Translations under genes and position numbers: made by a program
Shown here: positions 24,886 through 31,812 of the stretch, in pieces
Numbering within the stretch: the first letter of the stretch is position 1
How the letters are laid out: the number at the start of each line of letters is the position of its first letter
Notes under the pieces: model-generated
The model's database searches: none
Seen by the model: only the letters and a program-made list of their open reading frames with translations
Told to the model about the DNA's origin: nothing
Assembly: GCA_965208015.1 (NCBI GenBank)
Contig: CBDBNT010000004.1
Location: 620,001 to 684,000, forward strand
DNA from: Bin87 sp965208015
GTDB lineage: Bacteria > Chloroflexota > Dehalococcoidia > Lucifugimonadales > UBA3495
Length of the DNA stretch: 64,000 nucleotides
Direction of reading: 5' to 3'

Positions 24886-25977
24886 TCAGTTGTCGAAGTC
24901 CGTGATGACGCTGCGGCGGACGCTCTGGGCCTTCATGTCGGCGAAAGCCTTGTTGATTTCCGATAGCGCGAGTTCCTGGGTCACCAGTTCGTCCAGCTTC
25001 AGCCGGCCCTGCTTGTAGAACTCGATGTAGCGCGGCATGTCGGTGCGGAAGCGGTTGGATCCCATGGTGCAGCCCTGGATCGCGCGGCCCCGTCGCAGGA
25101 AGTTGCCGGCGTCCAGCTCGATCTTGACGCCCTCGGGCACCATGCCGATTATGGTGGCCACGCCGCCGGGCCGGAGCATGTTGTAGCAGTCCTCGGCAGT
25201 CTGCTTCAGGCCGATGGCCTCGAAGGAATAGTCAACGCCGCCGTCGGTCAGGTCAACGATGCGCTCTGCGACGTCGCCGGCGGTGGCGTCGATGACGTCG
25301 GTGGCGCCGAACTCGCGGGCCAGGCCCAGCTTGTCCTCGGTGGTGTCGATGGCGATGATGCGCAGTGCGCCGGCCAGAGCGGCCGCCTGCACGCAGTGGA
25401 TGCCGATGCCGCCGCAGCCGACCACGGCCACGGTGCTGCCCGGCTCAACGCGGGCGGTGTTCAGCACGGCGCCCAGGCCGGTGGTCGCGCCGCAGCCGAT
25501 AAGCGCCAGCTGCGGGAAGGGAATGTCGTCGTCCACCTTCACCAGCGCGTTCTCGTGGACCAGCATTTCGGCCGCGTAGGAGCCCAGCTGGGCGAACTGG
25601 GTGATGGCCTCGCCGTCCTTGCGCAGGCGAGGCGGGTCGTCGCGCCGGCGCGTCACTGCCGTCCGATCGCAGAGGTAGGGCTGGCCTCGCGTGCAAAATT
25701 CGCAGGTGCCGCAGAACACTGACAGGCACGAGATCACCGAGTCGCCCGGCCGGACGTAGCTGACCTGTTCGCCCACCGCTTCCACGGTGCCGGCGGCCTC
25801 GTGGCCCAGGATGCAGGGCATGGGCGTGGTATAGAGTCCCTCGACAAAGTGCAGGTCGCTGTGGCACACGCCGGACGCGCCGGTTCGCACCAATACTTCG
25901 CGGGGCGCTGGCGCGTCTACCTGCACGTCTTCGACGACTACAGGCTGATTAACTTCGCGCAAAACTGCTGCTTTCAT
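24886..25977 (-). CDS. Zinc-dependent alcohol dehydrogenase (MDR family)
   Basis: A 363-residue medium-chain dehydrogenase. Catalytic zinc ligands are in GVCHSDLHFVEG and GHEAAGTVEAVG, the structural zinc is bound by CGTCEFCTRGQPYLC (four Cys), and the NAD site is VAVVGCGGIGIHCVQAAALAGALRIIAID. The zinc-loop and motifs resemble class III-type alcohol dehydrogenases acting on primary alcohols or S-hydroxymethyl thiols. Normal length for the family. It stands alone; its upstream region has no recognisable operator. Confidence 0.92.
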   Translation of the reverse strand: MKAAVLREVNQPVVVEDVQVDAPAPREVLVRTGASGVCHSDLHFVEGLYTTPMPCILGHEAAGTVEAVGEQVSYVRPGDSVISCLSVFCGTCEFCTRGQPYLCDRTAVTRRRDDPPRLRKDGEAITQFAQLGSYAAEMLVHENALVKVDDDIPFPQLALIGCGATTGLGAVLNTARVEPGSTVAVVGCGGIGIHCVQAAALAGALRIIAIDTTEDKLGLAREFGATDVIDATAGDVAERIVDLTDGGVDYSFEAIGLKQTAEDCYNMLRPGGVATIIGMVPEGVKIELDAGNFLRRGRAIQGCTMGSNRFRTDMPRYIEFYKQGRLKLDELVTQELALSEINKAFADMKAQSVRRSVITDFDN

Positions 25978-26173
25978 CTCACTTTCCCTCCGGTGTCAAC
26001 TCCACCGGGCTTGCCGGTGAGCGTGGCGCGAGGTTAGCATCGGCCGCCGGCGAGCGTCAACACGAATACCGCCGCCGGACGGGAGGCGAGCCTGGCATCT
26101 CGGGGCCAGCGATATGGAGTACAATTGTTGGCGACTCGCTGGGTCAAGCAATCAACAACGAGGAACCGAGATC

Positions 26174-27328
26174 ATGTTCAAAAGTTTTAGCGCATCCTAC
26201 GCCGGCCACGTGGTGGACGATAACCTGGGACTGGAGGGGACTCCCGCCAACGACCGCTGGTATTCCAACGAGCAACTTGCCGAGGCCTTCGACTGGGCGC
26301 TGGACATTTCCAGGCACCTGGAGGACAACGGCTACGATGAGTTCTGGATGGCCGAGCACCACTTCCAGCCTGAAGGGTACGAGTGCATCCCCAACCTGAT
26401 CATGTTGGGGCTGTACCTGGCCTGCAACACCCAGCGCCTCAAGTACGGCTGCGGCTTCAACATCACGCCCATGTGGCACCCGCTGCGCCTGGCCGAGGAC
26501 TTCGCGATGGCCGACATCCTCTCCGGCGGGCGCATCATCTTCGGCGTGGGCCGCGGATACCACTCCCGCGAAGTTGAGACCTTCGGCTCCCCCATGTTCG
26601 ACGGCGACGCCAACCGCGAGCTGTTCGAGGAGCAGGTTGAGGTCATGGTCAAGGCGTTCAACGAGGAGTCCTTCTCCCACGAGGGCAAGCACTACCAGAT
26701 TCCCGCCCGCGTTCCCTATCGCGGCTACACCCTGGAGAAGCTGAGCCTGGTGCCCCGCCCCCTGCGTCAGCCGGTGGACATCTGGCAGCCCCTGGTTTCG
26801 GGCAACCCCAAGGGCGTGGATTTCATGGCTCGCATCGGCATCAAGGCCATGGTGGCCAACACGCCGGAGCCGGCCCGACACGAGCGGCTGACGATGTACC
26901 AGCAGGCCGCCGCCAAATACGGACGCGAGCTGGAACTGGGCGAGGACATCGCACTGGGCTACCGCTTCTTCATCGGCGCCAACCGGGAGCAGGCCATCAA
27001 GGAGGCCAAGCCCTACTTCGAGGAAGCGATGAAATTCGCCGCCCCGCTGGGTCTGATGCGTCTGGAGCAAAACCAAATCGATGCCGTGGCCAACCCCGGC
27101 CTGCGTCGTGGCGTGCACCTGCCCACGCTGGAAGAGGCGGTGGAGAGCGGGGCATGGCTCTGCGGCTCGGCGGACGACATCGCCAATGCGCTCAAGGAAG
27201 ATGAGGCGAGATATCCTGGCGTCGAGAGGGTCAACCTGGGCTCGGTGATGGGCATGCCCCGGGAGGTTTTCAAGGACCAGCTCTCGCGGTTCGCCCAGGA
27301 CGTGATGCCGGCGTTCAACGGCAACTAA
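26174..27328 (+). CDS. LLM-class flavin-dependent oxidoreductase (luciferase-like monooxygenase)
   Basis: A 384-residue luciferase-like TIM barrel. Blocks are NGYDEFWMAEHHFQPEGYECIPN (typical for alkanal monooxygenase-like subunits), FNITPMWHPLRLAEDFAMADILSGGRIIFGVGRGYHSREVETF and VPRPLRQPVDIWQPL. It starts at ATG 26174 behind GAGGAA; the longer frame upstream would run over a TACAAT -10-like element. Probable FMN-dependent monooxygenase of unknown substrate. The gene ends at a strong bidirectional-looking terminator. Confidence 0.9.
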   Translation: MFKSFSASYAGHVVDDNLGLEGTPANDRWYSNEQLAEAFDWALDISRHLEDNGYDEFWMAEHHFQPEGYECIPNLIMLGLYLACNTQRLKYGCGFNITPMWHPLRLAEDFAMADILSGGRIIFGVGRGYHSREVETFGSPMFDGDANRELFEEQVEVMVKAFNEESFSHEGKHYQIPARVPYRGYTLEKLSLVPRPLRQPVDIWQPLVSGNPKGVDFMARIGIKAMVANTPEPARHERLTMYQQAAAKYGRELELGEDIALGYRFFIGANREQAIKEAKPYFEEAMKFAAPLGLMRLEQNQIDAVANPGLRRGVHLPTLEEAVESGAWLCGSADDIANALKEDEARYPGVERVNLGSVMGMPREVFKDQLSRFAQDVMPAFNGN

Positions 27329-27354
27329 CGCGCCCACCGGAAGTCTTAATGACG

Positions 27355-27382
27355 ATGGGGACGGTAATAAACCCGTCCCCAT
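27355..27382. terminator. Terminator between convergent genes
   Basis: ATGGGGACGG pairs with CCGTCCCCAT (10 bp, 8-nt loop), followed by ATGATTTTAT on the plus strand. It lies 27 nt after the LLM gene stop and before the convergent membrane-protein gene, and may serve both. Confidence 0.75.
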
Positions 27383-27402
27383 ATGATTTTATTGGCGGTC
27401 GT

Positions 27403-27927
27403 CTATCCTCTATCCGACAACGGCGGGCGGGTGAACCAGTGATAGCTGTAGGCGCCCTGCACGCCTCTTACGAAGGCGAACAGCAGCCCACCGTAAATGG
27501 CGATCCATATCGCGTCGCGGAAACCGTCCAGGGTTATCAACCCGAGCATGATCAGTACGATCCGGGACAGGACGAACCCCACTGCCAGCAGCACGGCTGC
27601 GGGACGCCAGCGGCGCATCACTCCCAGGGCCAGCGCCGCCAGCACGAATCCTTCGATGCCGTAATAGATGAGAAGGTTTGCCGGCGGTATCGCCGGCGCA
27701 GCGCCTTCGACTTCAGAGACCGCCAGCGCGGGGGCGGCCATCCACACCAGCAGCACCCCGATGGTCCATACCCACCACACCAGTCCGCAGACCCAAGCCC
27801 ACCGCATCCAACGGCGGGCCTGATCGGGGTTGGCGGCCATCATTCGCCCGCGCCATCCCGGCGGGCGGGGATATTCATCCGTCTCGGGAACCGGTTCCGG
27901 TACGGCTCCCGGCGGCTCCGAGGCCAT
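27403..27927 (-). CDS. Membrane protein of unknown function, 174 aa
   Basis: An integral membrane protein with an acidic, Pro-rich N-terminus (about 30 residues) and roughly four hydrophobic helices: WVCGLVWWVWTIGVLLVWMA, LLIYYGIEGFVLAALALGVM, AAVLLAVGFVLSRIVLIMLG and AIWIAIYGGLLFAFV. No family is recognised. It is 6 nt downstream of the small gene at 27934-28164, suggesting a shared transcript. Confidence 0.7.
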   Translation of the reverse strand: MASEPPGAVPEPVPETDEYPRPPGWRGRMMAANPDQARRWMRWAWVCGLVWWVWTIGVLLVWMAAPALAVSEVEGAAPAIPPANLLIYYGIEGFVLAALALGVMRRWRPAAVLLAVGFVLSRIVLIMLGLITLDGFRDAIWIAIYGGLLFAFVRGVQGAYSYHWFTRPPLSDRG

Positions 27928-27933
27928 GACCGG

Positions 27934-28164
27934 CTAGTTGTCTTCGTCCAACAACGGCAGGGTGGTCCAGGTTACTCCATCGGGGTCTGAAGACAGACCC
28001 TGCTCCCCGATCATCCGCCGCAGGTCCAGCAGGGTGGCGTTGACCTCGCCGGTGACCTTCTGCCACTCCGGTTCCGGTGGGAACCAGTAGGGCGAGTTGA
28101 TGCGAACCACCTGGTTCTGGGCGGAGTTGAAGTAAATGCCGAAGCGCGCTGCTTGTTGCTGCAT
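27934..28164 (-). CDS. Small hypothetical protein, 76 aa
   Basis: Unrecognised 76-residue soluble protein (RFGIYFNSAQNQVVRI near the start, then a predicted helix EVNATLLDLRRMIGEQ). It sits between DoxX and the membrane protein on the same strand, behind a perfect hairpin, and is likely genuine because its codon usage matches the neighbours and spacing is tight downstream. No function can be suggested. Confidence 0.55.
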   Translation of the reverse strand: MQQQAARFGIYFNSAQNQVVRINSPYWFPPEPEWQKVTGEVNATLLDLRRMIGEQGLSSDPDGVTWTTLPLLDEDN

Positions 28165-28178
28165 AATAGCTGCTCTTT

Positions 28179-28205
28179 GCCCGGCGTCATGGGGAGACGC
28201 CGGGC
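28179..28205 (-). terminator. Hairpin between DoxX and the small hypothetical gene
   Basis: GCCCGGCGTC pairs perfectly with GACGCCGGGC (10 bp, 7-nt loop). It has no T-tract, and follows the DoxX stop by 35 nt, so it may be a terminator or attenuator reducing transcription into the downstream genes. Confidence 0.5.
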
Positions 28206-28240
28206 GATCAGTGTGAGTTTGATTTTGCGTTGCGGTCTGG

Positions 28241-28720
28241 CTAGAGGATTTCCTTCTTGAGGATCAGGCGTTCCAGCCCGTACTTCCGGCTGCCCATGAT
28301 ACCGATGATGCCGGCAATGGCGAACCAGAGGATGGGTATCTCACCGCCATGGGCGCCGAAGGCCGACCCCATATCGCCCGGCGGGTTGGGGAAGATGTGC
28401 GGAGCGACGCCGCCCGAATGCACCGTGAAGTAGGCGACTATCATAACGACGCACAGGGCGCCGGCTCCCAGCCTGGTCAGGACGCCGGAGGCGATGAGCA
28501 GCGCCGCGATGAACTCAACCCACCCGGCGACGTCAACGCGCCAGCCCAATGGGTGCGCGGCAGGGAAACCCCACATCAGAAAGGCTTTCTGCGCCCCGTG
28601 CAACGCCACGATGAAGGCGAAAATCAGTCGGAAAACCAGGTAGAACTCGTCAATGTACCGCACGAAGAAGCGCCCGAAAAAGGACGTATCCGCCGTCGGC
28701 GTCGCGTTATTTGTGGCCAA
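28241..28720 (-). CDS. DoxX family membrane protein
   Basis: A 159-residue DoxX-type protein with four transmembrane helices. The first contains YLVFRLIFAFIVALHGAQK, characteristic of the family, and the third is LTRLGAGALCVVMIVAYFTV. DoxX proteins are small quinone-reactive or redox-associated membrane proteins in many bacteria; the partner oxidoreductase is not encoded here. Its promoter region contains a short GC hairpin but no clear boxes. Confidence 0.88.
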   Translation of the reverse strand: MATNNATPTADTSFFGRFFVRYIDEFYLVFRLIFAFIVALHGAQKAFLMWGFPAAHPLGWRVDVAGWVEFIAALLIASGVLTRLGAGALCVVMIVAYFTVHSGGVAPHIFPNPPGDMGSAFGAHGGEIPILWFAIAGIIGIMGSRKYGLERLILKKEIL

Positions 28721-28806
28721 AACGCTCTCCTCCGCAGCCAGTTATTTCGCCTCCGTTGGCGGAGCGATGCTGCGGCGACAATGTTATTACGAAAATGTTA
28801 AATACG

Positions 28807-30096
28807 CTACCGGATGATTTGCTCAATTGCGATTGTTTCTTCGCGACTTGGCCCGGTGGAAATTATCTGGGCATCACAGCCCACGAGTGACTCGATTCGT
28901 TTCACGTATGCCAGGGCGTTAGCCGGTAACTGTTCCGTGCGCGTTGCGCTGGCGGTGGGTTCCAGCCACCCGGGCATCTTTTCGTAGACGGGTTCGCAAC
29001 GTTCCAGCAGGGTGGTGTTCGCCGGAAAACGGTCCAGATCCTTTCCGTCGGCGCGGTAGCCGACGCAGATTTTCACGTCGGGCATGCCGTCAAGGATGTC
29101 CAGGCGCGTGAGCACCATTCCGGTGAAACCGTTGATCTGACGGCTATAACGGGCGGCGACCGCGTCGAACCAACCCACTCGCCGGGCTCGTCCGGTAGTG
29201 GTGCCGTATTCGTGAGCCTTCTCTCGCAGGTCCTCGCCCGCCTGGTCATGCATCTCCGTGGGCATTGGGCCGCCGCCGACGCGGGTGGAATATGCTTTGA
29301 ACACACCAACCACGCTTTCGATGGATTGCGGGTTGATTCCCAAGCCGGTGATCGCGCCGCCGATGGACGGCGAGGATGAGGTGACATAGGGGTAGGAACC
29401 GTGGTCAACGTCGAGCAGCGTTCCCTGGGCGCCTTCCAGCAGCACCCGCTTGCCCTGTTCCAACAGGTCCTGCACCATCTGCTCGGTGGGGCGAACCATT
29501 GGCCGCAGTTGCTCCCCCCACTGGCGGCAAAGTTCCAGAATCTCGTCGGCATCCACGGGCTCGCCGCCGTATACTCCGGTAATGACCCGGTTTTTCATCT
29601 CCACGGCTGCTTGCACCCGGTCGGGCAGCTGCTCCGCGGTGTCCAGCAAGTCGCCGACGCGAATGCCGTCCCGGGACACTTTGTCAATGTAGGCTGGGCC
29701 AATGCCCTGTCCGGTGGTGCCGATGGCGCCGCTGCCCCGGGCCTGCTCCTGCAACTCATCCAGCAAGATGTGGTAGGGCATGATGACGTGAGCGCGGTCG
29801 CTGACAAAAAGCCGGCTGGTATCGATGCCCCGTTCCTCCAAGCCGGCGATCTCACCCAGCAGCACGTCGGCATTGACGACCACGCCATTGCCAATGATGC
29901 CGGTCACGCCGGGCCAGCAGATGCCGGACGGAATCAGGTGCAGCTGAAACTCCCCTCGCTCGTTCACCACCGTGTGTCCGGCGTTGTTGCCGCCGGCGTA
30001 TCGCACCACGCAATCGGACTGGCCGGCAAGGTAGTCGATGACTTTGCCCTTGCCCTCATCGCCCCATTGACCCCCGATTACGGCGTAAGCCGGCAT
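28807..30096 (-). CDS. purA: Adenylosuccinate synthase PurA
   Basis: A 429-residue GTP-dependent enzyme that condenses IMP with aspartate in AMP synthesis. Standard motifs: the N-terminal P-loop GGQWGDEGKGKVIDYL, then NNAGHTVV, GTTGQGIGPAYIDK, and the late GRARRVGWFD. Length is typical. A minus-strand TATACT (30209-30214) lies about 105 nt upstream of the ATG, leaving a leader with a strong hairpin. Confidence 0.96.
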   Translation of the reverse strand: MPAYAVIGGQWGDEGKGKVIDYLAGQSDCVVRYAGGNNAGHTVVNERGEFQLHLIPSGICWPGVTGIIGNGVVVNADVLLGEIAGLEERGIDTSRLFVSDRAHVIMPYHILLDELQEQARGSGAIGTTGQGIGPAYIDKVSRDGIRVGDLLDTAEQLPDRVQAAVEMKNRVITGVYGGEPVDADEILELCRQWGEQLRPMVRPTEQMVQDLLEQGKRVLLEGAQGTLLDVDHGSYPYVTSSSPSIGGAITGLGINPQSIESVVGVFKAYSTRVGGGPMPTEMHDQAGEDLREKAHEYGTTTGRARRVGWFDAVAARYSRQINGFTGMVLTRLDILDGMPDVKICVGYRADGKDLDRFPANTTLLERCEPVYEKMPGWLEPTASATRTEQLPANALAYVKRIESLVGCDAQIISTGPSREETIAIEQIIR

Positions 30097-30132
30097 TGTC
30101 CTGTACTCCCGGGTAGTTTAGAAAGTAAACCG

Positions 30133-30166
30133 AAAAATCGCCCCCGCAGGCTGCTGCCAGCGGCGG
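30133..30166 (-). promoter_or_regulatory. Attenuator-like hairpin in the purA leader
   Basis: On the minus strand CCGCCGCTG pairs with CAGCCTGCGG around GCAG, and a run of five T lies 6 nt beyond. The TATACT promoter is 43 nt upstream. This looks like a conditional terminator, but the gap between stem and T-run weakens the case. Confidence 0.35.
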
Positions 30167-30337
30167 CACGATATTCTTTGTTAGATGGCGTTCGTCGGTT
30201 AGGCGGCAAGTATAGCAGAAACCGATACGAGACGACACACTTGCCCGAATGATATGATTTGCGCGGGCGGGCTGGCAGCGAATCTCGCCGCTCCTGCCAT
30301 CGTAATCCCACGCACACCCGAAAAACGGAGGCTGATT

Positions 30338-31363
30338 ATGCCCTTTGGAGGCAATGACTGGCACGCGCTCCGACAGGAAGAAACCCTGGAGCCCGAAATC
30401 CCCATCTGTGATCCGCACCACCACTTCTGGGACTACCGCACCGAGCGGATCCCCTACCACCGCTACCTGCTCCACGAGCTGGCCGACGACGTCAACAGCG
30501 GACACAACGTGACCTCAACGGTCTTCGTGGAAGCCCGCTCCATGTATCGCACCACCGGACCCGAGGAGATGCGTCCCGTCGGCGAGGTGGAGTTCGTGCA
30601 GGGCCTCGCGGCAGCCTCGGCCAGCGGCCTGTATGGCCCGTGCCGCGCCGCCGCGTCCATCGTCGGTCACGCCAACCTGAACCTGGGCGACGGTGTCAAG
30701 CCGGTGCTGGAGGCGCTGCAAGCGGCCAGCCCCAACCGGTTCCGCGGCATTCGACACTCGGTCACCTGGGACCCTCATCCCGAGGTAGAGAACACCGCGG
30801 CCCACCGCGCCGCCAACCAGATGTCCAGCGACAACTTCCGCGCCGGCGCCCGCATCCTCGCCAGCATGGGCCTCACCCTAGAAGGCTGGATGTACTTCCC
30901 GCAGATGTTCGAGCTGGCCGAGTTTGCCAAGGCCGTACCGGACCTGACCATCATCCTGAACCACATCGGCGGCCTGCTGCGCGTCGGCCCCTACTCCAAC
31001 AGCGACGAGACGTTGGCGACGTGGCGCCAGGGCATCGCGGCCGCTGCTGAGTGTCCCAACGTGGTCATCAAGTTGGGAGGCATCGGGATGCCCCGCACCG
31101 GCTTCGACTGGCACGAGCGGGACATCCCCGCCGGCTCCGAGGAACTGGCCAACGACATGGCGCCGCTGGTCAACTACTGCATCGAGCAGTTCGGCCCCGA
31201 CCGCTGCATGTTCGAGAGCAACTTCCCGGTGGACAAGGTGTCCTACTCGTACAACGTCATGTACAACGCCTTCAAGCGCCTCTCGAAGGACTACTCCCCC
31301 ACCGAACGCGCGGCCATGTTCCATGACACCGCCGTCCGGGTGTACAGCGTGGACGAAAGCTGA
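30338..31363 (+). CDS. Amidohydrolase family protein (TIM-barrel)
   Basis: A 341-residue amidohydrolase_2 type protein. The metal-binding H-x-H is in ICDPHHHFWDY at the N-terminus; later parts include LTIILNHIGGLLR (His ligand), and CMFESNFPVDK, a usual C-terminal Asp/Glu-bearing stretch. Proteins of this group hydrolyse lactones, pyrone rings or decarboxylate aromatic acids. The ATG at 30338 has GGAGG at ideal spacing, which rejects the longer start 84 nt upstream. It precedes the frameshifted PaREP1-like gene by 27 nt. Confidence 0.9.
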   Translation: MPFGGNDWHALRQEETLEPEIPICDPHHHFWDYRTERIPYHRYLLHELADDVNSGHNVTSTVFVEARSMYRTTGPEEMRPVGEVEFVQGLAAASASGLYGPCRAAASIVGHANLNLGDGVKPVLEALQAASPNRFRGIRHSVTWDPHPEVENTAAHRAANQMSSDNFRAGARILASMGLTLEGWMYFPQMFELAEFAKAVPDLTIILNHIGGLLRVGPYSNSDETLATWRQGIAAAAECPNVVIKLGGIGMPRTGFDWHERDIPAGSEELANDMAPLVNYCIEQFGPDRCMFESNFPVDKVSYSYNVMYNAFKRLSKDYSPTERAAMFHDTAVRVYSVDES

Positions 31364-31390
31364 CGGGGAGCAACGATTGTCTCCAGGGAA

Positions 31391-31749
31391 ATGAGCGCTG
31401 CCGAGCACTCCCAAACCGCCCGCGAGTTCCTGGTCGCTCCGACCGGGAATTCGCGGCCGGCGACCACCTGCAAGGCTCGGAGAAACTCTACGGCGCGGCT
31501 ACGCAGGCGATAATCGCCATCTGCCAGCAGCGCGGCTGGCGTCACAAGAGCCACCGGGCGATGCAGCAGGCGGTGGCGGATCTGGCGCGGGAGTACAGCG
31601 ACCCAACCCTCCTGAACGGCTACCTCGCTGCTAACAAATTCCACGAAAACTTCTTTCACGACAACATGGAGGACTATGAAGTTGAGGCAAATCGGCCAGG
31701 TGTGCATCACTTCGTAGCCCAGATGCTGGCCTTGCTGGACGGTGAATGA
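31391..31749 (+). pseudogene. PaREP1-like family gene, copy 3, frameshifted
   Basis: The first part (ATG 31391, MSAAEHSQTAREFLVA) and the second part, which reads EFAAGDHLQGSEKLYGAA and later EKLY to NKFHENFFHDNMEDYEV, are in different frames. The shift occurs at about 31437-31440: restoring one base would give FLVASDREFAAGD, closely matching FLAASDSEFAAGD of the copy at 20115-20486. The remaining 119-codon frame is otherwise intact and ends at TGA 31747. It is a recent one-base deletion or a sequencing error. Confidence 0.75.
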
Positions 31750-31812
31750 CTGCCGTCGCTGTCGCGATGTGCACAACGTCACTACGGAGCGATCAACCAT
31801 GATTCCCCCCGC

